Below are positions 47,301-58,813 of a stretch of DNA of 64,000 nt, in pieces. Origin of the DNA: Sophora flavescens (lineage: Eukaryota > Streptophyta > Magnoliopsida > Fabales > Fabaceae); contig CM061069.1 of NCBI GenBank assembly GCA_030762895.1, positions 23,493,404-23,557,403 of the forward strand. Reading direction: 5' to 3'. The position numbers were made by a program, and so were the translations under genes. A model generated the notes under the pieces. It did not search any database and was not told the origin of the DNA. It saw nothing but the letters and a program-made list of their open reading frames with translations. Position 1 is the stretch's first letter. Every line of letters starts with the position of its first letter.

Positions 47301-49310
47301 TCAAAAACAAATGGGTGTACAAGTTGAAGAGTGAGGAGAATAGCTCACGACCCAGGTACAAGGCGAGGTTAGTCGTGAAAGGCTTCAGTCAGAAGAAGGG
47401 CATTGACTTTGAAGAGATTTTTTCACCCGTGGTAAAGATGTCATCAATTCGGGTGGTGGTTGGTTTGGCTGCAAGTTTGAATCTAGACGTGGAGCATCTA
47501 GATGTGAAAACTGCATTTCTTCATGGCGATTTAGAAGAAGAAATTTACATGGAGCAGCCAGAGGGGTTCAAAGTCAAAGGCAAAGAAGATTTAGTTTGTC
47601 AGCTGAAGAAGAGTTTATATGGACTTAAGCAGGCACCACGTGAATGGTACAAGAAGTTTGATTCCTTCATGATTGAGAATGGATACCGAAGGGACTACTT
47701 CTGATCATTGTGTCTTTGTGAAGAGATTTGTTGATGGTGAGTTCATCATACTACTTTTGTATGTTGATGATATGTTGATCGTAGGACAAAATGGTGACAA
47801 GATCAGCAAGTTGAAGAAGGAAATGAAGAAGTCATTTGCTATGAAAGACTTGGGACCCGCGAAGCATATTCTTGGTATGTCCATCCGTCGTGATCGGAAG
47901 GAACGAAAGCTGTGGTTATCACAAGAAAAATATATCAAGAAGGTATTGGAGCGGTTTCACATGGAGAAAGCAAAGCCAGTTGCTACTCCACTTGCTAGTC
48001 ACTTTATGCTAAGCTCAAAGCAAAGTCCTACAGGTGAAATTGAAAAGGAGGAGATGTGCAAGGTGCCATATGCCTCAGCTGTTGGAAGTTTAATGTATGC
48101 AATGGTGTGCACACGACCAGACATAACAAACGCAGTTGGTGTTGTAAGCAGATTCTTGGCTAAACCAGGAAAAGAGCATTGGAATGCTATAAAGTGGATT
48201 TTAAGATATCTCAGAGGAACTTCCAAAATGAGTTTATGTTTTGCAAGTAGAAGATCTGAACTGGTTGGCTACACAGATGCAGACATGGCGGAAGATATTG
48301 ATTCAAGGAAATCTACTTCTGGATTCCTGATTACATTTTCAGGGGGAGCAGTATCGTGGCAGTCGAAGTTACAAAAATGTGTTGCTTTGTCTACCACAGA
48401 GGCAGAGTTCATTGCAATAACAGAAGCTTGCAAAGAAATGCTATGGATGAAGTGATTCTTGCATGAGTTAGGGCAAGAACAACAGAAGTACGTCGTGCAT
48501 TGTGACAGTCAGAGTGCTATACACATGAGCAAGAATTCGAGTTTTCTCTCGAGATCAAAGCACATTGATGTGAGATATCACTGGATACGTGATATATTGG
48601 AATCCAAGCAATTACAGCTTGAGAAAATCCATACTGATGACAACAGCTCAGATATGATGACCAAGTCCTTACCTAAGGACAAGTACGAGTTTTGTAGAAG
48701 AGCTGCCGGACTGTTGGAACCCTCCCCCTAAATCGGAAGGGGGAGATTGATGGGTTTTCCTCTTTAGGAGGAGAGAAAAACAAGAATAGATAAATAGAAA
48801 ATAAATAAATAAATAAAGAAAAAGGAAAGAAGGTACGGGAGAGCTTTAAGGAAATGAATGCAAAAATAATAGGAGAAAAATTCTCATTTGAATATGGCCA
48901 CCAATTAGCTTGGAGTGTTGGCTATAAAAGCCTTGCCATTCTTTCATTTATCATCATCTGGAAGAAAACAAAAGAAAACCAAAACTTAGAGAGTTTTGAG
49001 AGAGAGAGCCTCATTATACATGAGAGAGAAATCCTTTTGAAAGAAAATCAAAAGAGAGTTTAGCCATCAATATTTTTGGTGAGATTATTATTACAACTTT
49101 TGTAATCCCATTAATTTATAATGGAAGATATATTTGTTGTCTCAGTGTGATTATACATAGTGTGGGAAAAGTCTGATCCTGGGATAATCAATTATCCGTT
49201 GGCCTTGTATTAGGTGTTCTTATTTGCTATCTTTCCCAACACGAAGGGCCTAAGGCGTGGGATACTCTGATGGACCCACTCGACCCAAATGACTAATTAG
49301 GGTGGGTTCC

Positions 49311-49372
<62 letters not shown>

Positions 49373-50395
49373 AGGGCCTTATCACTTAATTATCTAAAAA
49401 GTTATAAGAAAAATAAAAATATATATATTTTGAAGAAAATGTTAGTATAATAAAATCATGAAGATTCTTTTCATAGTGATTATTATATTTTTTTTTTACA
49501 TATTAGATCAACCTATTTCTTTCATTGAAAGTCAATTTGAATAATTTTTAGAATATGAAATCTTTTTTTATTTTTTATTTGAATTCCAAAACCTTAAAAC
49601 TTTGCATGTGGAATAATTGAAAAAATATTTTATTAATTTTGGCAAGTTTTTGTTTTGTTTTATTGAATATGCTGATATCAATGATCTTGATTAACTTTTT
49701 AATTAATATTGAAAGAAATGTTGAAAATTAATACCAATAAAAATATATTAAACTATATAAAAAATTTATATTCTTTTTCAAATGCATGCATTGCTTATGA
49801 AATATTATTGATTCTATTTAAGATCAACCATAACAAGGTAAATTTAGTGAATGGGTTGAGCACCCCTAGTGCCCCGTATAAATACACTTTCACTTATATA
49901 AAAAAAAAAAAGTAATAGTATCTGTTGTGAGCTAGTGAAATTAGAATTAGCTGATTATAAATTTTTCTTGTGATATGATGTGAATCTGGCTGGATTAGCA
50001 AGGCTGTTAGTGCGTGTGGCCCTTAACCACAAAGTCTATGTACATTTTCTTTTGATTTATTTCCCTTGTTTCCCTCCCAATTCTCAGATTGAGTAGAGAA
50101 TCATATAGAAGATTTTAGCTTAATTATTTTTACAATAATAAAAATAGAAATAGAAAGAGTTGAGGAGTAGAAGGAACGAACCAGTTCCGACAGGACCAAC
50201 CGGGTAGCCATACTCATGCACTGCGGGCTGCACATGAACCAGAAACACCATACCCACACTCTCATCAAGGCTCGATTCTGGTGTAGCAGCCCCCACAGAA
50301 GTACTCATAGGGACAAAGATATGATCGAGGGCCCACTTAAGAGCATAAAAGCTTCCTTCACTGTCATCAATTGCCACCATTACCTTCATCTTCAT
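41400..50395 (-). CDS. universal stress protein (UspA-domain, ATP-binding type)
   Basis: A small single-domain plant universal stress protein of 177 residues. Exons on the minus strand: 50395-50182, 43159-43056, 42976-42858, 41496-41400. All junctions are GT-AG and the phases (1, 0, 2) join cleanly. The N-terminus reads MKMKVMVAIDDSEGSF, the usual first strand and loop. Exon 3 ends with LLVVGSRGLG and exon 4 continues SLIGSVSDYC, forming the G-2x-G-9x-G(S/T) nucleotide-binding motif, then the final strand TPVLFVKPP. Such proteins bind ATP and act in stress responses (family knowledge). Intron 1 is 7 kb and carries a copia element. Intron 3 carries a CACTA end and an F-box-like fragment. Start chosen at the first ATG in frame; an ATG two codons later is possible. 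Confidence 0.93.
42062..42212 (+). pseudogene. F-box-like N-terminal fragment
   Basis: Within intron 3 of the stress-protein gene, on the opposite strand. The ATG at 42118 opens MKKLSLKPPRTATTTIEDLPSSIL in two short runs (Lys/Pro start, then a Thr-rich stretch and IEDLPSSIL), which resembles the opening of an F-box. The frame then dissolves into AT-rich DNA after about 35 codons. Perhaps a gene fragment captured or left by a transposon. Too short to be sure. Confidence 0.3.
42405..42603. mobile_element. right terminus of a CACTA-type DNA transposon
   Basis: The sequence ends ...tactgcactagtg, which read inward is CACTAGTGCAGTA, a CACTA-type terminal repeat. The 200 bp before it hold several inverted and direct copies of ctacatcggtt and aactgatgtagaaag, like the subterminal transposase-binding repeats of CACTA elements. 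No left terminus was found in the intron, so it is a truncated end. Confidence 0.6.
43160..44140. other. intron-1 sequence left of the copia element
   Basis: AT-rich intron without a recognised gene. Near 44030 there is tctgggttcaaattc, similar to a pol III B box. No matching A box at usual distance, so no tRNA or SINE is claimed. Confidence 0.4.
44141..44640 (+). repeat. copia 5' LTR
   Basis: 500 bp, TATA box TATAAAA at 44320-44326. Confidence 0.96.
44320..44326 (+). promoter_or_regulatory. TATA box in copia 5' LTR
   Basis: TATAAAA in the context ggctataaaagcc; retained at 48923-48929 in the 3' LTR. Confidence 0.65.
44643..44656 (+). promoter_or_regulatory. copia primer-binding site
   Basis: TGGTATCAAGAGC two bases after the 5' LTR, close to the initiator-Met tRNA complement but with an extra A. 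Confidence 0.85.
44693..48731 (+). pseudogene. gag-pol: copia gag-pol polyprotein, one frameshift and one stop
   Basis: A true ATG at 44693 (MDESTSTAL). Order: gag (residues 1 to about 235), zinc knuckle CYYCHVKGHMKREC, protease with WVVDSGASLHVTS, pre-integrase ELWHKRLGHMSENGL plus CTHCLVGKQH, integrase core with IDDHSRKVW, RTDNEGEF and HNGVAERMNRT, an acidic linker, RT with RLVVKGFSQKKG and LLYVDDMLIV, and RNase H with TDADMAED, STTEAEFIA and HCDSQSAIHM, ending LLEPSP. One extra base in the aaggg run near 47690 shifts the frame just before the RT active site, so the plain frame ends at 47703. An in-frame TGA at 48453-48455 lies in RNase H. Otherwise intact, hence recently inactivated or mobilised in trans. 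Confidence 0.95.
48734..48747 (+). promoter_or_regulatory. copia polypurine tract
   Basis: CGGAAGGGGGAGAT directly before the 3' LTR. Confidence 0.8.
48748..49241 (+). repeat. copia 3' LTR
   Basis: 494 bp, near-identical to the 5' LTR; shorter by a 4-bp and a 2-bp deletion in simple repeats. Confidence 0.96.
49313..49368. repeat. (AT)n microsatellite
   Basis: About 28 AT units in intron 1 of the stress-protein gene. Confidence 0.95.
49369..50181. other. intron-1 sequence right of the copia element
   Basis: AT-rich, no gene recognised. Runs to the splice donor of stress-protein exon 1 at 50181. Confidence 0.4.
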
Positions 50396-51829
50396 CCTCC
50401 TCTCCTCCTCCACTCCAACATGCAATGCAACATATATATGAGATGTGAGCTAGCAAATGTAACACTCTCATTATTACTGTTTTGGCCCTGACGCAGTAAG
50501 TAACACACGCCTCTCACTCACGTCTCGCTCAGGAGGATTCTTGTGTCTTTTCCTGTACAAATTGTTGGAGACTTGGCAGCTGCAGCCTGCAAGGTGTGGC
50601 GCAGATATATATGTTAAAAAGGAATACGTGTGAACCTTGCAGGCAGATTCTACCAATGCTTCATGCAAAAACACAAGAATAATATTTTCAGAAATATATT
50701 ATAGGGAAAATGGAATGTTTTAAATGTTTCTGAAACATGAATGTGAAAATATTTTGCAATATGAAAATAATTATTTTTAGTCTAATTACTGTTTTAAAAT
50801 AATTTTATCATATTGATTTTTTTTTTGATTTTCCAGGGTATCCTATGACCACAACTGCGGAGATCAATCCATCGAAGTACTGGACGGAGACTAATCCCTC
50901 AAAGTACTGGATGATATTGAAGCCGACTTCTCCCAATCAGATTTTTTCCATATGCAAAAGTTAGCGATAGAAACTCCTAATCACTTATTTAAAAGGCCCA
51001 AATCTATTACCACTCAAACAGAACACATAGTAGTTATCATATTGATATTTGATTCTCATAACAACTATATTACAAAAGTCACAAATATGATAATGTGTAA
51101 TCACGGTAAAAAAAATTTAATTGACAATAAGACAAAATTATTTTTTAAATACTCTTTTATTAATTTTAATTAACTAATTATTTATATTCAAACAATAGCA
51201 TATGAATAGCATTCAATAGCGGATCAACAGGAAATTGGGTAGTTCATGTGGTTTCAGCTAAGGTTACAAAGAGTTGGAGGAGTAGGAAGTCAAGTTGGCG
51301 CCTCGAAGGAGAAAAAATTAACATACTAACTAATTACTAGCATTTGCCTATAAAAAAATAGCAGATTAACAACATTATCCCATTATTAATTATTAATTTC
51401 ACAGAATTAATTCAAACATAACTTGAAAGAATCCATCAAAATTTAAGAATCAAAATACTTTATATCATTGATATATTGGCATTATGTCTTTCATCCCCTA
51501 GGCTAGCTGCTTGCTGCGACATTTAGCCTTCTTCCTTCACTTCATGGCATTAACAAAAACAAAGCATCGAGAGAGAGAGCAAGCCAATCGTTTTAATTTC
51601 AATATCAGGTGCAAATCCCATATTTGTCAATTAAAATTTGTTTATTCAACTTTTTTTTTTTTTTTGACTAAATGTTTATTCAAATTCTATTAGTAACATG
51701 TTTCACAAGAAACATATTTGGTAGTTGATCAAATAATTGATCCAACAAGCAAAACACATACTAATAACATATTTTAAGTAAAGATTTCCATATCACTAAC
51801 ATACTTTCCATATCCGTAACAATTAAAAT
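50396..51829. other. upstream region of the stress-protein gene
   Basis: Should contain its promoter. Minus-strand TATA-like runs occur at about 50432-50440, close to the ATG, and 50605-50614; neither is decisive. At 50868-50915 two imperfect copies of aatccatcgaagtactggacg-like text occur in tandem. The remainder is AT-rich without ORFs. Confidence 0.35.
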
Positions 51830-51841
51830 ATGTTAAAATAA

Positions 51842-52810
51842 CAAATTTGTGCCTTCACAAATGGGGGTTGGGCCAACCTTATTGTTTTTATTGCCCATAT
51901 TCGGTTGAGCCCATAACCCATGTACTTCGTGATTGCCCATTTGCAATTTTGGTTTGGACTCTTTTGGTTAAAAGTGACCATCACAGCAATTTCTTTTTTG
52001 GAGACTTGGAGCAATGGGTGCATTTGAATATGACTATGGATTTAGGCGCTGATCCGGATCAGAATTGGGCCTCTGTTTGGGCCACAGTCTGTCACTCTTT
52101 ATGGCACTGGAGAAACAGACAGGCCCATGATGGGGAGTTCGTTTTCCTCTCTAGTCCATGGGAGGTCATTTCTAGATTCATCAAGAGCTACAATCAAGCT
52201 GTTTGTCTTGATCTTCAGGTAAACCCTAGGAAAGCTTCTGTCATTCAGGTTAGGTGGGTCGCATCTCAATCTGCAGGAGTGACTCTAAACACTGATGGAG
52301 CGGCAAAATCAGACTCTGATGGAGCTGGTTGTGGAGGCGTTTTAAGAAGGGGAAATGGTAAGTGGATAGGTGGGTTCTCCAAAAATCTTGGGATTACTTC
52401 TGCTTATGTGGTAGAATTATGGGGAGTGTTGGAAGGCCTTCAGCTAGCAAAAGCCAAGGGCTTTAATCATGTGGAGCTGTAAATGGATTCCAAGGTAATA
52501 ACGGATTGCTTAAAGGGAGGAATTGAGGGAAGTTTCAGAGGACGGGGATTGGTTAATCGAATTAGGCAGTTGCTTCAAGAAGATTGGCAGGTCCAGATCA
52601 ACCATGTTTTCATAGAAGCAATTAAGTGTGCTGATGTGCTAGCAAATTTGGGTTGCCCTCAAGATACCCAGATCCAGTTTTATGAGAATCCTCCGACTCA
52701 AGTTTTTCAGATGTATTTAGCTGATGCTTTGAGAGTTAGTACTCATCATATATTATCCTTGTAATTTTCAACTGGGCTGAGGCCCCTTTCTTCACAAAAA
52801 ATAAAATAAA
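51842..52810 (+). mobile_element. 5'-truncated LINE (L1-type) 3' end
   Basis: Flanked by a 12-bp target-site duplication atgttaaaataa (51830-51841, 52811-52822) and ending in an A-rich tail. Only the C-terminal coding end of a LINE is present, as expected when reverse transcription stops early. Confidence 0.85.
51848..52764 (+). pseudogene. LINE RT C-terminus: zf-RVT and RNase H domains
   Basis: Begins without a start codon inside the zinc-binding region after RT (CFYCPYSVEPITHVLRDCPF), followed by a linker rich in Trp (LWHWRNRQAHDG). RNase H then starts with LNTDGAAKSDSDGAG, continues through VVELWGVLEGLQLA, and is cut by a TAA at 52480-52482 just before the MDSK aspartate segment. The reading frame resumes to 52764 with the domain end (CADVLANLG). 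Dead fragment. Confidence 0.85.
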
Positions 52811-52924
52811 ATGTTAAAATAATAATCAGTATGAATTATTTAAAGATTTTCATACCATTAACGTGGGCTTCCTTCAAAATGCTATTTCTATTTTCCAATC
52901 TATTACCTACAGTATTCTTAAAAT

Positions 52925-53726
52925 TAGGGGTGTTCATCAACCGATCCAAACCGTTTCAAACCGCAAAAACCGAACCGAAAAACCGAAAACCGAACAAACC
53001 GAAAACCCAAAAAATCGAAAACCGAAAAAACCGCAATTTTTTATTGGATTTGATCGGATTTTGGATCGTATAGTGAAATCCAATCTAATCCAATCCAAAC
53101 CGATCTATTATATACATATACTATTCTTTTTGAAATTATAGTATTACTCATACTTAAACATTATTCTTCATACTTTTATATCTCTCATTCTCTTTAATAT
53201 TTTTATTGGAATGACATATATAAGACTATTTAGAATAAATATTAATGTCTTGAAGTTATATTTTACTAAAAGTTTTGATGCATAGCATATATATATTTGA
53301 TTGAGTAATCATGAAAAATAGGAAAACAATTAAGTAAATTTGAAAAATAATTAGCTACAATTTATTTGTATCCGATTCAAGGAAAAAAATAGGATAAGTT
53401 GGAGTTGATATAGAGAATTAATATAAAAGAACGTGTTAAAAAATATCAATAATTTTTTTCTTCTCAAACTCCCAAATTAAAACAAAGATTATCTTTTACC
53501 ACTATTAAATAAGTAGAAAGGACACTTGACATTAGGAAAAAAAAAATAAAGTATGACAAAAACCGAATTATCCAATCCAATCCAATCCAAACCACATTTG
53601 ATTGGATTGGATCGGATCAGATTTTTTTAAGGAAGCAAATCGATCCAATCCAAACCGCACGGTGTTTTCATCATTGGATCGGATAACTTTTTAGCTCAAA
53701 ACCGATCCAATCCAATCCGCGACCTA
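52925..53726. mobile_element. non-autonomous hAT-like element
   Basis: 802 bp starting TAGGGGTGTTCA and ending ...CGACCTA, flanked by the perfect 8-bp duplication cttaaaat (52917-52924, 53727-53734). Subterminal regions are dense with atccaatccaa/ggattgga repeats near both ends. No transposase. Similar logic to the elements at 18198 and 20057 but with a different sequence. Confidence 0.75.
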
Positions 53727-53734
53727 CTTAAAAT

Positions 53735-54498
53735 CAATGACAAGCATGCATGCATGCATGTATTTCCAATTTTTTTCTTCATTAATTCGATTTTCAAATA
53801 GTTGCTTCCTAAATGTTCGCCTGTAAAATTGGTTTTCTTGTATTCCATTATCCCAGTTTCAAATTATTTCTTCCCTGGATTATTCAAATCAACCACTGCA
53901 ACTCCCTCCTTCTTGATTTCACAGGTGTACAACTCATTTGTAGGAACAGGGCCTGCAATTTTGTTTAAATGTCAATTTCGTTTTACAACTATTTCGTTTT
54001 ATGTATGCTAAACGTAAGCTCCTATCTCCTTAAGCATTCAAAGTTTTCAATTAAATATTGAATTGAATCTCTCTTTTAATTTTCAATTATGATTGCAACC
54101 TTTTGTGATATATCAGTCAAGTTTGAATTCACTCGCTCAAGTCTCTCTTGCATTTTCAAATGTTGTCATATGATTAATGGGAATTTTACAATTGAAGTCT
54201 TAACACCACGACAATCTCTATGGTCCTTCAAGGATGCAGCAAAGTTGTTTAATGAAAATACTTGCCATGGCTGGAAACCATCACAGGGTGGGTTGTTTGG
54301 GTGACTATGAGTCTATAAACTTTATAATTGAGGAGCAATTTCTTTTTACTATTTATTTACAACTAGTTGAATCTATACACTTTTTTTTTTCGCTCACTTC
54401 AAGTATGCTGGAATTCCGGGAGTTTTTCCACGACAAAGAGGCATTTGTAATTTTTATTGGCTCGCGAACAGGGGTTATCTATGATGGTCTACTTATGA
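53735..54498. other. AT-rich DNA, no gene recognised
   Basis: Short open stretches only, without motifs. Contains a gcatgcatgcatgcatg run near 53744. Confidence 0.35.
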
Positions 54499-54938
54499 TG
54501 TTAGAAACCCCGATGTCCCATTAAAGAAAAACCTAATTAATTAAAACTTAATCGTGATATAAGCGTTAAACATACATAACAGAAAAAACATGAAATATTT
54601 AAAACCTGAAACATATAAGACATGAACATAAACAACACACTATGTATACATACATAACCATAAGGGTGAAAGGTACTGTGTAGGGTACTCCATCAGTATG
54701 ACCCCATAAAGATACAAACTGAAATACAGATAAAGAGAAAATACATAAAAGGTCTGGAAAGAGAAAACATCTCACCACACTCCACACTGCCCAGCCCTCA
54801 CTCAAAATATATCAAAATGGGCTCACCGCACACAACCTATGTACATAGACGCTCTGGCCTCCACAATCCCTAGCGTGGATATCTAGTGCTACACTGACTC
54901 TCCCCACACGTGCATCTATAAACCTGCCATGGTGGTCT

Positions 54939-55355
54939 CTATGGTGGCCCTGATGCCGTTGTCTCGCTGCTAGAAGATATGAAGACACGACGGCATTGAT
55001 ACATCTGCTGGTACTGAAGACTACGGCGGGCACTCCCTCTCGGAACCACTCCAACTGGTCCCACTACCTCGGAACTCTGGGTTGCCCCCGAGTGCGTATG
55101 TGGTCTCGGTGGTGGATGCCAAAACATAGGAAGGGGAAGACACTGTCCCAGACAGAAGACTCCGATGAAGCAGAAGTATGGCGCCTCCGCGAACCTCATA
55201 TATACAGCCATTGGGCCCGTATACACGAAGAGATAAGTGGCTGAGTCCACTCTCCACCCTCTCTCATCATGGAACTCTAACTCAATGGTCCCCATCACTG
55301 GGACCCCGATAAGCTCTGTCATCCATGAATGATGAAGGTGCGACATCTCTCTCAA
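54939..55355 (-). pseudogene. ORF remnant of an unnamed repeat family
   Basis: An open frame of about 138 codons. The first residues come from a TTG; the first ATG in frame is at 55346 (MSHLHHSW). It contains GWRVDS, FVYTGPMAVYM and a His/Pro-rich part (HPPPRPHTH). The GP-LY pattern aligns with the broken frame at 960-1330. I do not recognise the protein. It ends at a TAG after GPP. Probably a transposon protein. Confidence 0.35.
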
Positions 55356-56453
55356 CTGGCTCTATTTCACGTACCGACAACAAAACATACACAGAAGTGG
55401 ATAGGGAGATAAGAAACCATTCTATCATCATATATGGAAAATGGATACATATCATATATACAATAACAGATAAAGACATGCATCACATATAGATAGCAAT
55501 CATCCTCGAGTTACTGACTCATCCTCTACCCATTCTTTCATGCAGCTAAGCCTGTATGCTGACGTAGCCACCACAATCCTGTCACATAGGCCTCGTCTGG
55601 TTAGGGATATTAGTCAGTAGTCCAAGCGGCTCGTCCATAAATGCCGGTGCACAACCCTATTCCTGTTAGGGCGCTCATTCAAAGAATGAAACTATCCTCC
55701 CGTTCCTGTTAGTGAATAGTCGCATAATATAAAAGTATCCTCATTCCCGTTAGGATACGGGACGGCTCAGCAAGGACTTCAAGAGTATCACAGTAGTCTC
55801 CCTATTCTGTTAGGGAACTGACCCGTGACATCCGATATCAGTAGTCGGATACTGACCTCGTGTGTTCCACCCACGCGGCTGTGAACAACATCATGCATTC
55901 TATATGAGTCTCACCGACTCGTATCGGGTCATAATCTAGTGCCTCAACCTTACATCACAAACCCAGATAATTCCTCGGTTCACATCACTTACTCTCATCA
56001 CATATAAAATAATATTGAATCAGGTTAGGCACATCTAAGTCTCATTTCATACTTTCCCCAACATGCATATCTCCGAAACAACATATATCATCACCTAGAT
56101 ACCAACTAAGCACATAATTGAAATAGACAACTATAAACACAAGAAGGAGGGTGGTTGAATTGTGTTTATCAGAATTTAAACAAAATTGAAATCTTTTCGC
56201 ATACAGAATCTAGGTTCAGACGAGTGGAAAGATACAGGACAGACGGGTGACCTGTATGATGAAATTTTAACAGTGACTTTGGCAAACACACCACTCGATA
56301 AACGTATAAGAAAACTAAAGTAACTAAAGAGGTTATAAGGAAAGAGCGATTGACACAGTTATTTATCCTGGTTCACTCTTCAAAGCAAAGAGCTACGTCC
56401 AGTCCTTGGCAGCACCAAGATTTATCCACTATAACTGATCAGGTTAAGACTTT

Positions 56454-56570
56454 AAGTATTGTTTGCAGACCTAGCATCTTCAGGCTCCAACACAAGTATT
56501 CTTTGCACACCTAGCCTCTTCAGGCTCAAGACAAGTATTCTTTGCACACTTAGCCTCTTCAGGCTCACTC
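56454..56570. repeat. about 40-bp tandem repeat, three units
   Basis: Units of aagtattctttgcacac plus tagcctcttcaggctc. Confidence 0.75.
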
Positions 56571-57326
56571 AGGTTTGTTTGAGAGATTTGGTTTGTAATA
56601 AATACAAATTCAGACAGACAGATCTTTCACTAACACTCAGAGAGTGGTTTAAATGTAAAGCTTAGGAAAGTCTGCGTAATAACTTCAAATGATCGAAGAA
56701 TACAGAATGAAAGAGTGAAGATGTTAATGCGTAGAGTAATGGCTCTTTAATGCTATGTGTATTCTCTATGCTTCATCTTCAATGACTTCTGTATTTATAG
56801 TTTTCAAGCATTTAGGATCCGTTAGAGACATTCCCTCAGATGTTGGCTTCAAGCATAACTTTATTAAATACAATAGAGTCGCTCTGGGCATCCATTAATG
56901 CAATAGGAACGTTGGTTGTATTCTAACATGAAGGATCATGGCTTTATGCATCGTGATACAGCCATATTAGGGTTGTGCAGAGAGCATTTTGTACTTTGCT
57001 GAGTACAATTCCCTTTTCGTGTAAGGACAAGAGGTACTAGGGAATAAAGCATGTTGGAAGCATTCTTTAACTGGTCTTTGGTTCTGATAACCGAGGTTGC
57101 TTGAGAGAGTAACTTCTGACTTTTCTTGATTTTGTTTCTTGAAATAAGATTCTGATAATTCTTATAGAATTCGCGTCCATAAAATAAGGGCGTCCATCTT
57201 GAAAAAAAACCCGCGTCCATCTAGCCATTTAAGATTTTACATTCGGACGGACTAGTAGACGAGCTCCATATGCCATATCATTGGACGGAGCTTCTCATTA
57301 TGGACTTAGCAAGTCCAAAAACTTGT

Positions 57327-57475
57327 GTGGACGAGCGCTTCTGTCACCTTAGTGGACGAGCACTTCTATCACTTCGATGGACGAGCGCTTATGTTACTTT
57401 AGTGGAATGACAACGCTTGTCACTTTAGTGGACGAGCACTTTATTACTTTAGTGGACGAGCGCTTACATCACTTA
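57327..57475. repeat. about 25-bp minisatellite, six units
   Basis: Unit gtggacgagcgctt plus a variable part ending cacttta; one unit is degenerate. Confidence 0.85.
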
Positions 57476-58813
57476 TGAGCGGATAGATGATTCTTACGGT
57501 TTTAATCTGCACACTAGATAGACAGGTTAACAACCAATATGAAGGTTAATTAAATCATTAACCAATGTTTAGTTCTCATCAAAACTTAGGGAAATGCACA
57601 TCAGACATTTTAGAGACTTAACAATAATTGCAGATATATCATGTTGAACATATTAAAATATTAATAAAATATTCATGTTTCTCAAAAGGTCACATAAGGC
57701 ACGTTAAAGCAAACAACACCCATCAAGTAACTCAATGATAATAAAATCAAGCAACCTCAAGTATCGCAAAATTAACCTAACGGCGATAAACCTATAATCC
57801 CAAAATCATCATTAATACTACAGGGTAGTCGCCAATGTGATTTTGGCATTGTTGATTATTCGTTCACTAGTAGGGTTTAGGTCGCCCTATAACTATTATT
57901 GTATAAAATGCTACTTAGCCATTTCCGACGATAGCTGGCATCTTTCTCCCACTCGAGGTGTATGTAGCTAGCATTGGGACCACGAAATGAAGCTCCTCCT
58001 CCTCCTACCAAATCTGCCATGCATAGTACTAGGCCCTCTGGTGCTCCGAAAATTCATCCGAACACATGAACATGAAGCAAGCAATGTCGGTAACCCTAAT
58101 ACGAAGATGGAATGTAAAATCGATAACTGTACGAAGAGAAAACCTTATTACCGACACTGACGACATGTCGACATGAAAAAGTCATAGGCTTACCTTAGCC
58201 CTAGCAAGAAAATAGGGATAGGGTTAAGAAGATATTGTCGCCACGAATTCGATGATGTAGTCGGAATCGCGATAGGACAAACAGTTTGATCACACTCGAC
58301 TCCGGAAGATAAGCTCTCTTCTTTGTCACACTAACTCTCTGCTCTCTATTTTCACCCTCGGCCATTTTATTTTTCTTTGCTCCACTGCCAACGCTCGAGC
58401 GTGGGAACTGCCACGCTCTTGCACTCCAGCGATTGAGTGCCATGTAGTCCCACGTTCTAGCGTGAAGACTGCTTCAGGATGAAGTCACCTCCACCATCGT
58501 CCATGTGTCAATCGTTGCACACCACATGTAAAGTCAAGTCTCCTCTGTCTGGTTGACCTGCCACGCTCGAGCGCCCAAGAGGTCACGCTCCATCGTGCCA
58601 GCGCTCCAATGCAAGGCACATGCACGCTCAATGGGCTGTACAACAACCCTAATTTTCGTTGTCGTTCCGATTCGAAACTGATCAATTGCGTACTTTTCAA
58701 ACAAGCTTCCAAACACTTAAACATACATCTTAAACACATAAACAAGATTCTAAATCATGTATGTTACATGATGAATGTACAAACAAGGCTGTAATTTGAG
58801 CTAGCGTGCTACA

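Larger units (their letters stand above)
44141..49241 (+). mobile_element. Ty1/copia LTR retrotransposon in intron 1 of the stress-protein gene
   Basis: 5101 bp with LTRs TGATGGG...CCCAACA and a perfect 5-bp duplication cgaag (44136-44140, 49242-49246). A Met-tRNA-type primer site, a single polyprotein frame and a purine tract precede the right LTR. The element is oriented opposite to the host gene. The LTRs differ at about ten places plus short indels, so insertion is recent. Domain text suggests the Tork lineage, tentatively. Confidence 0.96.
54499..58813 (-). repeat. long LTR-like repeat, possibly a solo or rearranged Ty3/gypsy LTR
   Basis: On the minus strand it would start TGTAGCACGCTAGC (58813) and end ...GTTTCTAACA (54499), plausible TG...CA borders for a long gypsy LTR. 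No matching 5-bp duplication was found (tatga left, gaaag right), so the borders or history are uncertain. It contains an ORF remnant related to 960-1330 and what looks like a separate insertion at about 56110-57610. Confidence 0.4.
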
